Positions 8,571-15,324 of a stretch of 20,734 nt of DNA are shown here, piece by piece. The stretch covers positions 1-20,734 of the forward strand of contig JAQUTM010000019.1 of assembly GCA_028694405.1 (NCBI GenBank). Reading direction: 5' to 3'. Below the pieces are notes generated by a model. That model saw only the letters and a program-made list of their open reading frames with translations. It was not told where the DNA came from and did not search any database. A program made the translations under genes and the position numbers. Every line of letters starts with the position of its first letter. Within the stretch, counting starts at the first letter, position 1. The DNA is from Oscillospiraceae bacterium. Lineage in GTDB: Bacteria; Bacillota; Clostridia; Oscillospirales; Ruminococcaceae.

Positions 8571-8620
8571 AAAAAACAGCAATAAGCTTTGCCTTTTGAA
8601 AGGCTAAACTTATTGCTGTT
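8571..8620 (-). terminator. Intrinsic terminator of tRNA-Lys
   Basis: AACAGCAATAAG (8575-8586) pairs with CTTATTGCTGTT (8609-8620), with an inner GCCTTT/AAAGGC stem. Read leftward it ends in a run of T interrupted by one G, 7 nt after the tRNA CCA. Clear intrinsic terminator. Confidence 0.85.
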
Positions 8621-8626
8621 TTAATT

Positions 8627-8702
8627 TGGTGAGCCATCGGAGATTCGAACTCCGGACACCCTGATTAAAAGTCAGGTGCTCTGCCAGCTGAGCTAATGGC
8701 TC
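8627..8702 (-). tRNA. tRNA-Lys (anticodon UUU)
   Basis: 76 nt with encoded CCA. Acceptor GAGCCAT pairs with ATGGCTC, discriminator A. The D-arm reads TAGCTCAGCTGGCAGAGC; the anticodon arm CTGACTTTTAATCAG gives UUU, hence lysine; the T-arm is CCGGAGTTCGAATCTCCG. All arms are intact. It is a single-gene unit with its own consensus promoter upstream and terminator downstream. Confidence 0.97.
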
Positions 8703-8731
8703 ATAACGTATGTTGCGTTTTCAGCTTGTCC

Positions 8732-8760
8732 ATTATATCAATCAAACAAAAAATTGTCAA
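8732..8760 (-). promoter_or_regulatory. Sigma-A promoter of tRNA-Lys
   Basis: Read leftward: TTGACA (8760-8755), exactly 17 nt, TATAAT (8737-8732). Both hexamers match consensus fully. The -10 box lies 29 nt before the mature tRNA 5' end, as expected for a tRNA with a short leader. Confidence 0.92.
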
Positions 8761-9111
8761 TAGGTGTTTTGAAATTATGCGGGTAAAAAGTTTAAAACTG
8801 TGTTATTAAAAAGAAAAACAAAGAAATTGGTTTGTTTTAATGCTATAAAACCTTGTAAAAATGGAAATAAAAGCTTCCTGTAAAATTATTTGCAAAAAGG
8901 TATTTAAGGTGTAAAATGGGATTAAATCTCTTATCTAACAAAATCTTTATTTTTTCGGCTGTTTCTCTTTACAAAATTCTCTGCTTTAGGTATATTTATA
9001 AGTATATCAAAACGTTTACTTATAGTTTTTTGTGTATAAAAGATAAACGTTTATTTCTGTGTTTGTAAAAAAATTATACAGCCGGTACACAGCGGCAGAT
9101 GGGACTTGACC
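8761..9111. promoter_or_regulatory. Upstream region of first DUF3048 gene with dyads
   Basis: AT-rich spacer without a gene. It contains a 7-bp inverted repeat TATAAGT (8997-9003) / ACTTATA (9018-9024), and two copies of AAACGTTTA, one between and overlapping these arms (9010-9018) and one at 9045-9053. A similar AACGTTTATTATAG lies before the second paralog (10606-10619). These may be regulator sites. TATAAA at 9035-9040 is a possible -10 box without a convincing -35. Confidence 0.35.
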
Positions 9112-10281
9112 ATGAAAAGATTATTTGCATTTTTATTGGTATTATGTATGGTGCTAACAACGTTTGCAGCCTGCGGTAATTCTAACAACTCGGCAAATTC
9201 TGGCGGCACAACAGCTAACCCCTCTGAGCCCTCCACTAGCCAGGCAGAGCCGGAGCCCGAAATTCCCTATACACCAAATCCACTTACCGGTTTAGAAAAA
9301 GAGGCGGATTATCCCAACGGCAAAACCCCCGTTGCCATTATGGTAAACAACATTAGTGCCTGTTGGCCTCAGCGCGGCATAAGCGAGGCAGATATTATTT
9401 ATGAAATGGTAACAGAGGGTGGCATTACCCGTTTAATGGCGGTTTTCAGTGATTACACCACCGTGCCGGTAACAGGTCCTGTACGCAGTGCCAGAGACCA
9501 GCATGTTCAGCTGATGTTTCCATATCAAGCTTTGTATGTACACATTGGTGCAAGTGTAATTGCCGAGCAGCTGCTGGATCAATATGACTACAGCCAACAA
9601 AATATGGACGGCAAATATTATTCCAGTATGTGGTGGAGAGACCAAGCCCGTTTAAATGCAGGCTATGCAACAGAGCACACTGCTTACACAGATGGAGAAC
9701 ATATTACGGCTACCGTTGATGCAAACAATATGGTGGTAGACTTTGAGCCTAAGCCTATTTTTAACTTTGTAAAATATTATGATGCACCGCGTGTACTAGA
9801 GGGTGGAGACGCTCAAAGTATGCGTATTATCTATACGCCAAACAGCTACTACATTACTTCGTTTACTTATGATGTAGCTACTAATAAGTATAAAAAATCT
9901 CAGGCGGGTGCTCCTCATGTGGACGAAAATAACGGTGCACAGCTTGCGTTTGACAATGTATTTATCTGCTTTGCAGATATTACCCACTATCCCGATACAC
10001 CGCTTGCTAAGGTGGATTATCGTTACGGCGGCTTGGGTTACTACTTCTACGGCGGCAAATACGAAAAAATTCGTTGGGTAAAAGGCTTGCCCGAGCAGCC
10101 GTTGCGTTTTTACAACGAAAACGGTGATGAGGTAGACATTGAAGTAAACTGCGGCAAAACCTACGTTGGCTTCTCGGATTATACCAACTACGATACTTTT
10201 GTTATTTCCGGTTCTACAGACGGTGTAGGTAACGAAAATGTTACCATTGACCCCACTCAAGAAGTAGAAGTTGCAGATTAG
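9112..10281 (+). CDS. DUF3048 (YerB-like) lipoprotein, paralog 1
   Basis: 389 aa from ATG at 9112 (ATGGGA ribosome-site-like sequence 7 nt upstream; an in-frame TTG two codons earlier is less likely). Signal: MKR, hydrophobic core, FAAC lipobox with Cys21, then a Ser/Asn/Thr/Pro/Glu-rich linker to about residue 55. The family core follows: NPLTGLEKEADYPNGKTPVA, IIYEMVTEGGITRLMAVFSD, GPVRSARDQ, HIGASV, then the C-terminal DUF3048 domain with YGGLGYYFYGGKYE, WVKGLPEQPLR and GKTYVG. B. subtilis YerB is a predicted lipoprotein of this family; its biochemical role is not settled to my knowledge. Where the paralogs have EHCxYT this copy has EHTAYT, so the Cys is not conserved. It is the first of three tandem copies and is followed by a terminator. 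Confidence 0.9.
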   Translation: MKRLFAFLLVLCMVLTTFAACGNSNNSANSGGTTANPSEPSTSQAEPEPEIPYTPNPLTGLEKEADYPNGKTPVAIMVNNISACWPQRGISEADIIYEMVTEGGITRLMAVFSDYTTVPVTGPVRSARDQHVQLMFPYQALYVHIGASVIAEQLLDQYDYSQQNMDGKYYSSMWWRDQARLNAGYATEHTAYTDGEHITATVDANNMVVDFEPKPIFNFVKYYDAPRVLEGGDAQSMRIIYTPNSYYITSFTYDVATNKYKKSQAGAPHVDENNGAQLAFDNVFICFADITHYPDTPLAKVDYRYGGLGYYFYGGKYEKIRWVKGLPEQPLRFYNENGDEVDIEVNCGKTYVGFSDYTNYDTFVISGSTDGVGNENVTIDPTQEVEVAD

Positions 10282-10308
10282 TTTAAAACAGCACAATTAT
10301 ATGTAATT

Positions 10309-10344
10309 AAAACGGCATGGTGTTTACTGTGCCGTTTTATTTTT
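10309..10344 (+). terminator. Intrinsic terminator after DUF3048 paralog 1
   Basis: AAAACGGCA (10309-10317) pairs with TGCCGTTTT (10330-10338), 12-nt loop, then ATTTTTT. It lies 28 nt after the stop codon and separates paralog 1 from paralog 2. Confidence 0.85.
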
Positions 10345-10434
10345 TACCTTTTAATGGTTTTCCATATATATATTATTTTATAAACATGCCCTGTAAATTT
10401 ATTTATAAAAACTTAATAATTTGTTTTTAGCATT

Positions 10435-10454
10435 ATATGGTATAATGACCATAT
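10435..10454 (+). promoter_or_regulatory. Extended -10 promoter inside a palindrome (DUF3048 paralog 2)
   Basis: TATAAT at 10441-10446 is preceded by TGG (extended -10). The arms ATATGG (10435-10440) and CCATAT (10449-10454) flank it, so a repressor dimer could cover the -10 box. No good -35 hexamer is present. A start here would give a leader of roughly 225 nt before the ATG at 10678. Confidence 0.45.
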
Positions 10455-10600
10455 CCAGGTGCACATCTCTTTGTCCCTGTGGATTTAACCTGCTGTATTT
10501 ATGCATAATCGTATAATTTTATTTAAGGTTACATATAGTAACTAAGTAAAAAAGCAATAATTACAGTAAATAATTTCCAAAAAATGAAGGAGAAAACAAA

Positions 10601-10660
10601 CAATTAACGTTTATTATAGTATAGCCCCTGCAAAATAAAGCGCATTTTAGGCGTTAATTG
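10601..10660 (+). promoter_or_regulatory. Leader stem-loop next to the ribosome site of paralog 2
   Basis: CAATTAACG (10601-10609) and CGTTAATTG (10652-10660) form a perfect 9-bp stem; inside it CCT-gc-AAAAT and ATTTT-AGG can form a second stem. The right arm ends directly before AAAGAGGAG, the ribosome site of the gene at 10678. This arrangement suits translational control, or a long 5' leader element. No known riboswitch class is recognised. Confidence 0.4.
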
Positions 10661-10677
10661 AAAGAGGAGCGGTTTTC

Positions 10678-11814
10678 ATGATAAAAAGATATTTGGCTAT
10701 CAGTGTAGCATTGGTACTTGCTTTAAGCTTACTGGCAGGTTGTTCCCAAGCCTCTGCCGAAACTCCGGGTACCCAGTCTAAACCTTCTCAGCAGCAAGAG
10801 ACTTTACAAGAGGCAAATCCTCTTACCGGTCTGCAAAAAGAGGCGGATTATCCCCCAAATACTCGCCCTGTGGCAATTATGATAAACAACATTAAAGAGG
10901 CATTGCCCCAAACGGGCCTGCAAAGTGCCGATTTAATTTATGAAATGGTAACCGAAGGCGGCATAACCCGTTTAATGGCAGTTTACAGCGATTATACCAA
11001 GCTGGGGTTAGTGGGCCCTGTGCGCAGTGCGCGTGACCAGCATTTACAGCTGGCTTTTCCGCTGCAAGCCCTATACGTCCATATTGGCAGCAGTACTTAC
11101 GCAAGAGACATGCTGGACGCTTACAAATATGAGGAAAAGGACCTTGATGGCAACTTGGGCAGCGTGCGAGAAGTGGCTTTTTATTTAGATGAAGAGCGGC
11201 ACAAAACAAAAAATATAGAGCACTGCTACTACACCAGCGGAGAAATGATTGAAGCGGCTGTTGAAAAATATAATATGGAAACCGCTTTAACAGAAACGCT
11301 AAATCCTATTTTTGATTTTGTTAGCTATAAAGAGACACCGCGTAAGCTTAAAACAGGCGAAGCCACTACCGTGGACTGGAAGTTTAGTTTAAGCAATACT
11401 ACCGGTTTTACCTACAACACAAAAAATAACTGCTATGAAAAATCAGCTTTTGGCGAGCCGCAGATTGACACCGCTACAGGTGAAGCACTGTATTTTGACA
11501 ATGTGTTGCTATTGTTTACAGAAATAACACCGCGTGCAGACAACGTTTTAATGAACGTAAACTACAATTACGGTGGTATAGGCTACTATTTTAACGGCGG
11601 CCGTTATGAATTGGTTCGTTGGTTAAAAGGCGTGCCTGAGCAGCCCTTGCGCATTGTAGATGCAGGCGGCAATGAGGTGAATGTAAAAATAAATCCCGGA
11701 AAAACTTATGTGGCTGTAGTAGGCGATACCATGATAGGGACGCTGACTATTGACGATGAAGTGGTTTATCCGGAGGCAAAAGTAAGTGAGCCTACCGCAG
11801 AAGTAAAGGGTTAA
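10678..11814 (+). CDS. DUF3048 (YerB-like) lipoprotein, paralog 2
   Basis: 378 aa from ATG with AGAGGAG 9 nt upstream. Signal MIKRYLAISV..., canonical LAGC lipobox with Cys22, then a short Ser/Gln/Thr linker. The core repeats the family pattern: NPLTGLQKEADYPPNTRPVA, LIYEMVTEGGITRLMAVYSD, GPVRSARDQ, HIGSST, EHCYYTSGEM, YGGIGYYFNGGRYE, WLKGVPEQPLR and GKTYVAVVG. Compared with paralog 1, it has the EHC motif and a shorter tail. The likely location is the outer face of the membrane. It has its own promoter-like sequence and a long leader, so it is probably regulated separately from its neighbours. No terminator is visible between it and paralog 3, so read-through is possible. Confidence 0.9.
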   Translation: MIKRYLAISVALVLALSLLAGCSQASAETPGTQSKPSQQQETLQEANPLTGLQKEADYPPNTRPVAIMINNIKEALPQTGLQSADLIYEMVTEGGITRLMAVYSDYTKLGLVGPVRSARDQHLQLAFPLQALYVHIGSSTYARDMLDAYKYEEKDLDGNLGSVREVAFYLDEERHKTKNIEHCYYTSGEMIEAAVEKYNMETALTETLNPIFDFVSYKETPRKLKTGEATTVDWKFSLSNTTGFTYNTKNNCYEKSAFGEPQIDTATGEALYFDNVLLLFTEITPRADNVLMNVNYNYGGIGYYFNGGRYELVRWLKGVPEQPLRIVDAGGNEVNVKINPGKTYVAVVGDTMIGTLTIDDEVVYPEAKVSEPTAEVKG

Positions 11815-11888
11815 TACCTTTAAAGCTGCCCAATAAATATACACTTTAAAATTGTATTTCATGTGCGAACACTCGTTTACCGCAAAAC

Positions 11889-11917
11889 TAGACAAAGTAT
11901 GCACAATATGATAAAAT
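11889..11917 (+). promoter_or_regulatory. Promoter of DUF3048 paralog 3
   Basis: TAGACA (11889-11894), 17-nt spacer, TAAAAT (11912-11917), with TGA before the -10 (extended). Both boxes match consensus at five of six positions. Transcription would begin near 11924, which limits where translation of paralog 3 can start. Confidence 0.7.
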
Positions 11918-11951
11918 ACATTTATTGTGTAAAACATAAAACAGTTACAAA

Positions 11952-13139
11952 GTGCTAGGCAGGTCAATATATAAAGCACAGGTAACTGCTTGGGGAGATG
12001 ATTTTATTAAGCATTTTATTGCGGTAACGCTATGCTTTTGCTTTATTACAACCTTATTTTCCGGTTGCGGCAAATTTTTTGCCGCAGACTCCAGCAGCAC
12101 GCCGGCAGAACCTGCCGGCGGGGAAGCCACCAATAAGCCTATTGTAGAATACGACTACAATCCGCTTACCGGTATGGATAAAACCGAGGATTACCCGGTG
12201 GGACAGCGCCCGGTAGCTATTATGGTTAACAATTTAAGAGAAGCCTTGCCACAGAGCGGCATTTGTGATGCTGATTTAATTTACGAAATGGTAACCGAAG
12301 CAGGCATTACACGCATGATGGCTGTATATACCGACTATACCAAAGTGCCCAATGTGGGCCCGGTGCGCAGCGCCCGAGACCAATTTGTCCAGTTTATGAT
12401 TCCGCTAAATGCCATTTATGTTCATATCGGCAGCAGTATTTATGCCGATAATATGTTGAACTATTACAACTATCAAAACATTGACGGCATGAAGCTGGGT
12501 ACTACAGCTTTTTACTTTGACGAGGCTCGTTATCGTCAGCCGAAGGCCAGTGAACACTGTTGGTACACCAATGCTGAAAAAATTGTTTCCGGTGTGCAAA
12601 AGGTTATGGAGATGAGCCAAGACTTTAGTGACCGTGGCGGTTTTGACCCTGTTTTTAATTTTTACAGCCAATCAGAGCCTAACTACTTTCCAGATGGAGG
12701 CGAGGCCGTAAAAATTGCGTTCCGTTTTTCCGATTATGGAGACGCTTTGTTTGAATATACCGGCAGCGGCAATTATGTAAAAAGTGAATATGATGCTCCT
12801 CAAATGGACGAAAATACAAGTACTCAGCTGGAGTTTAAAAATATTTTTCTGCTTATGACAGATATTACGTTAAAAGCTGACGGCTATTGTACAGAATTTG
12901 ACTTAACGCAAGGTACAGGATATTATTTCTCTTTGGGTAAGTTTGAACCTATTACTTGGAAAAAAGGTTCACCTCTGGATAGCTTAAAAGTGTACAAGCA
13001 AGATGGCACCGAGCTGCGCGTTAACGCAGGTAAAAGCTATATTGGCGTGATAGATTACGACATGGCAGGAACAGTGGCTATAACAGGTGCGGCGCCTGAG
13101 CAGCCTGTTGAACAGCCTGTAGAGCAACCTACAGCATAA
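11952..13139 (+). CDS. DUF3048 (YerB-like) lipoprotein, paralog 3, start codon uncertain
   Basis: Up to 395 aa. GTG at 11952 is the only standard start codon in frame before the lipoprotein signal, but it has no ribosome site and would add about 18 hydrophilic residues before IKHFIAV...LFSGC. By alignment with paralogs 1 and 2 the expected start is ATT at 12006, 8 nt after GGGGAG (11992-11997). ATG at 11998 is out of frame by one base. The rest is a full family member: NPLTGMDKTEDYPVGQRPVA, LIYEMVTEAGITRMMAVYTD, GPVRSARDQ, HIGSSIYADN, EHCWYTN, TGYYFSLGKFE, and GKSYIGV. The C-terminus carries an EQPV repeat. The gene may use an ATT start, start at GTG, or carry a small frameshift in the T-run at 12002-12005. 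The body of the gene is intact. Confidence 0.85.
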   Translation: MLGRSIYKAQVTAWGDDFIKHFIAVTLCFCFITTLFSGCGKFFAADSSSTPAEPAGGEATNKPIVEYDYNPLTGMDKTEDYPVGQRPVAIMVNNLREALPQSGICDADLIYEMVTEAGITRMMAVYTDYTKVPNVGPVRSARDQFVQFMIPLNAIYVHIGSSIYADNMLNYYNYQNIDGMKLGTTAFYFDEARYRQPKASEHCWYTNAEKIVSGVQKVMEMSQDFSDRGGFDPVFNFYSQSEPNYFPDGGEAVKIAFRFSDYGDALFEYTGSGNYVKSEYDAPQMDENTSTQLEFKNIFLLMTDITLKADGYCTEFDLTQGTGYYFSLGKFEPITWKKGSPLDSLKVYKQDGTELRVNAGKSYIGVIDYDMAGTVAITGAAPEQPVEQPVEQPTA

Positions 13140-13146
13140 TAACTAA

Positions 13147-13195
13147 AAAAAGCACTGTTTTGCCGGTTTTGGGCTAAAACAGTGCTTTTTGTTTT
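13147..13195 (+). terminator. Intrinsic terminator after DUF3048 paralog 3
   Basis: AAAAAGCACTGTTTT (13147-13161) pairs with AAAACAGTGCTTTTT (13176-13190), a perfect 15-bp stem, with TTTTTGTTTT as tail. It ends the paralog cluster. Confidence 0.93.
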
Positions 13196-13299
13196 GCTTA
13201 TATTTGGAAAATGTGTTGTGCAGCTTTACTTGTTCTGTTTTTAAAATTGAATAAATTATGACCAAATAATACATTTTTTTTGGTTCCGTCCTTTTTTGG

Positions 13300-13328
13300 T
13301 TGCAATTACACTATAAATTGTATATGAT
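13300..13328 (+). promoter_or_regulatory. Promoter of candidate small RNA
   Basis: TTGCAA (13300-13305), exactly 17 nt, TATGAT (13323-13328): four of six and five of six consensus matches. It points toward three hairpins and a U-run with no open reading frame carrying a ribosome site, so it looks like a dedicated promoter for an RNA. Confidence 0.6.
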
Positions 13329-13334
13329 ACTGAT

Positions 13335-13455
13335 AGTAGATTATGAGATAATAATGCGTTGCAACGCTGCGCACTTATTATAAAAGGTTTTAAAATCCTC
13401 CTAAAGTTTTTAAAACCAAAGCACGAAGCTCTGGCCGGCTTCGTGCTTGTTTTTT
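13335..13455 (+). ncRNA. Candidate small regulatory RNA with UCCUCC loop
   Basis: About 120 nt between a sigma-A-like promoter and an intrinsic terminator. Hairpin 1: ATAATAA-TGCG (13348-13358) pairs with CGCA-C-TTATTAT (13370-13381), one bulged base. Hairpin 2: GGTTTTAAAA (13386-13395) pairs with TTTTAAAACC (13408-13417), a perfect 10-bp stem with the 12-nt loop TCCTCCTAAAGT. Hairpin 3 is the terminator. The loop of hairpin 2 exposes UCCUCC, complementary to Shine-Dalgarno GGAGGA. C-rich unpaired segments are the seed of many Firmicutes sRNAs that block ribosome binding. I recognise no named RNA family. It is convergent with the phosphatase gene. No frame in it has a ribosome site. Confidence 0.55.
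13419..13455 (+). terminator. Terminator, rightward and possibly bidirectional
   Basis: AAGCACGAAGC (13419-13429) pairs with GCTTCGTGCTT (13438-13448), 8-nt loop, followed rightward by GTTTTTT. Leftward the tail is TTGGTTTT, weaker, but it lies only 10 nt beyond the stop of the phosphatase gene and may serve that gene as well. Confidence 0.85.
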
Positions 13456-13458
13456 ATG

Positions 13459-14181
13459 TTAAAATTTTAATCGGTCGGGGTCATGCTCAAAATCCGGCAC
13501 AGGCTCAGAGGCTAATTTTTTTACTACTTCGTCATCATCATTTTGCACTTTGGTAAGGCGTACATATCCCTCGGGTACAATAGCTATCGCCTCCGCAAGG
13601 TCATCTCGCATCCACATGGAGGGCGTACATAACAAGGTGTAACCACACCCGTTATCACATAGCCATTGTTCTGCGCTGCGGGGGGGCAGCGCGTGCTGAC
13701 TTAACATACTCATGATTACGCCGCCATGGGTAATGCAGGCAGCTTCGTGCAAGCCGCTTTTTATCATAAACTCAAACATGCGCATCAAAGCAGCTCCTGT
13801 CCGCTTTCCAAAGTCGGCGCCGCTTTCTCCGCCTTGTGGAGTAAAGTTGCTTTTTGGGTCTAACCATTTTTTGAAATTTTCATTGTGCACCAGCTGCGCT
13901 GCCGGCTGCCCTTCAAATTCACCAAAATTAGTTTCTTTTAAATCTTCAATTACCAATTTTTTTGCATCAGGATAAAGAATATCTGCGGTTTGGGTAGCAC
14001 GCAGCAAAGGGCTGCAAAAAACAGTGTTTACCTGGGGATAATCAAATTTTGCACGCAAGGCAATAATCTCTTGTTTTCCGCGCTCACACAGCGGCAAATC
14101 TAACCCCGACCCCATGTAAATGCCGTTTAAGTTGCCTTCGGTAAGGCCATGGCGAATTAAGTGTAATTTAAAAGTTTTCAA
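13459..14181 (-). CDS. Histidine phosphatase family protein (phosphoglycerate mutase / CobC-like)
   Basis: 240 aa from TTG at 14181, chosen because AAAGGA lies 7 nt upstream; the longer frame to 14211 has no ribosome site. Residues 8-12 read LIRHG with the phospho-accepting His11; then CERGKQEI, CSPLLRATQTADIL (Arg in the phosphate pocket), ETNFGEFEG (likely acid donor), and CITHGGVIMSML with the second catalytic His. This is the complete signature of the branch-1 histidine phosphatase superfamily. Substrates in the family range from sugar phosphates to alpha-ribazole phosphate; nothing nearby (no cobalamin genes) decides this one. There is an extra C-terminal tail of about 40 residues after the core. 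It is cytoplasmic and a single-gene unit, convergent with the candidate small RNA. Confidence 0.88.
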   Translation of the reverse strand: MKTFKLHLIRHGLTEGNLNGIYMGSGLDLPLCERGKQEIIALRAKFDYPQVNTVFCSPLLRATQTADILYPDAKKLVIEDLKETNFGEFEGQPAAQLVHNENFKKWLDPKSNFTPQGGESGADFGKRTGAALMRMFEFMIKSGLHEAACITHGGVIMSMLSQHALPPRSAEQWLCDNGCGYTLLCTPSMWMRDDLAEAIAIVPEGYVRLTKVQNDDDEVVKKLASEPVPDFEHDPDRLKF

Positions 14182-14351
14182 TAGCACGTCCTTTCTGTGC
14201 ATAAGGCACAAACAAAAAATTTATTACTAATGGCATGAAAGCCCTTAGAAAAAACAATACTAAAACAAGAAATAAAATGGAAAAATATCTCTCTAAGCCC
14301 AAATTCTACACCCTACCCAAAAAACAATATTTTATTTTGTAGCTTTTTGTA

Positions 14352-14389
14352 TTTACAAATTGTTTTTTGTGTACTATAATTTACAGTAC
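14352..14389 (+). promoter_or_regulatory. Promoter with overlapping operator, XRE regulator gene
   Basis: TTTACA (14352-14357), 17-nt spacer, TATAAT (14375-14380). The dyad GTACT (14371-14375), 9 nt, AGTAC (14385-14389) overlaps the -10 box and start site. Helix-turn-helix proteins of this type usually repress their own promoter, so this is a likely autoregulatory site. The remaining spacer 14182-14351 shows no gene. Confidence 0.72.
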
Positions 14390-14414
14390 GTAATTGGTGA
14401 GAAGGAGTACGAGC

Positions 14415-15110
14415 ATGACAGCCGATTTTAACAGAATTATAACTTTACTGCGAAAAGAACGCGGTATTACACAAAAACAGGCAGCTGAGGATTTGGGCGT
14501 TTCTCAGGCATTACTGTCTCATTATGAAAAAGGTATACGAGAGTGCGGACTGGATTTTGTGGTAAGCGTAGCGGATTACTACAACGTTTCTTGTGACTAT
14601 TTGTTGGGCCGTAGCCCGGACAGAAGTGGCCTTACTTTAAATGTAGAGGATATTCCAAGCCCGGAAAGCAGTAAAGACAGTATTTATAAAGGTAGCGTAT
14701 TACCTATTTTAAATAAAAAGCTTATCAGCAATTCTTTAAACATTTTATACGATAAACTAAGCACCTGTACAGATAAAGGCTTAGTAAGCGAAGTAAGCGT
14801 GTTTTTAATGTTAGCAGTATATAAGATGTTTCGTTTATTATACGGCGCAAACGCCAAAAATTCAAGTGATATGTTTGGTATAAGTCAAAAGCTATATAAA
14901 GGATATAGCTGCGCAGCAATGGATATTGCCGAAACCAATGTAGAGGCTATTTTATCCGGGGTAAGCTTAGGCAATGCCCCGGCTTTAAAAGATGTAAGCA
15001 GTTTGGCGATGACAACGGAAAGCTTATCTAAAGATTACCCTTTGTATGCTACCAGTTTGTTTAACTTAATTAAAACCAGTGAAGAGCGGATTGATAAGCC
15101 AGGTAAATAG
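14415..15110 (+). CDS. XRE-family helix-turn-helix transcriptional regulator
   Basis: 231 aa from ATG at 14415 with AAGGAG 8 nt upstream; an in-frame TTG at 14394 would overlap the ribosome site. Residues 1-60 are a Cro/C1-type DNA-binding domain: IITLLRKERGITQKQAAEDL, GVSQALLSHYEKG, then the YYNVSCDYLLGRS end typical of clostridial family members. The remaining ~165 residues are mostly helical (SNSLNILYDKLSTCTDKG, VFLMLAVYKMFRLLYGAN) and do not match a domain I can name; they may be a dimerisation or sensing domain. The protein is cytoplasmic. A dyad over its own promoter suggests autorepression. It is a single-gene unit with a strong terminator, convergent with the AbrB-type gene. No phage genes adjoin it, so a host regulator is more likely than a prophage repressor. 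Confidence 0.87.
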   Translation: MTADFNRIITLLRKERGITQKQAAEDLGVSQALLSHYEKGIRECGLDFVVSVADYYNVSCDYLLGRSPDRSGLTLNVEDIPSPESSKDSIYKGSVLPILNKKLISNSLNILYDKLSTCTDKGLVSEVSVFLMLAVYKMFRLLYGANAKNSSDMFGISQKLYKGYSCAAMDIAETNVEAILSGVSLGNAPALKDVSSLAMTTESLSKDYPLYATSLFNLIKTSEERIDKPGK

Positions 15111-15114
15111 AAAC

Positions 15115-15147
15115 AAAAAGAGTGAAACGCAAGTTTCACTCTTTTTT
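15115..15147 (+). terminator. Intrinsic terminator of the XRE gene
   Basis: AAAAGAGTGAAAC pairs with GTTTCACTCTTTT around a GCAA tetraloop (15129-15132), followed by T residues and ATTT. It begins 5 nt after the stop codon. Confidence 0.92.
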
Positions 15148-15159
15148 ATTTAATAAAGT

Positions 15160-15187
15160 AAAAAACCCCCAAGTATTTTACTTGGAG
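15160..15187 (-). terminator. Intrinsic terminator of the AbrB-type gene
   Basis: CCAAGTA (15169-15175) pairs with TACTTGG (15179-15185), extended by C/G bases. Read leftward the stem is followed by GGGTTTTTTAC. It lies about 140 nt beyond the AbrB-type stop; 15188-15324 shows no gene. Confidence 0.72.
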
Positions 15188-15324
15188 GTAGTAAATAAAT
15201 ATAAATAAAATTAGTAAAAGCTTTAGTAAAATGTCATAGTAGATTTTTTTGTTAAAGGCTGATTTTCTTTTACACGCTACCGGAGGGCTTATGTAAAAAA
15301 GAAAAGCAGGGGTGAGAAATTAAA

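Noticed and set aside
8627..8702. Attachment site of an integrated element at tRNA-Lys
   Set aside because: No second copy of the tRNA 3' end, integrase or phage gene is visible in the window.
13359..13556. A 65-aa plus-strand protein overlapping the small-RNA region
   Set aside because: No ribosome site, runs through a terminator hairpin and into the opposite strand of the phosphatase gene.
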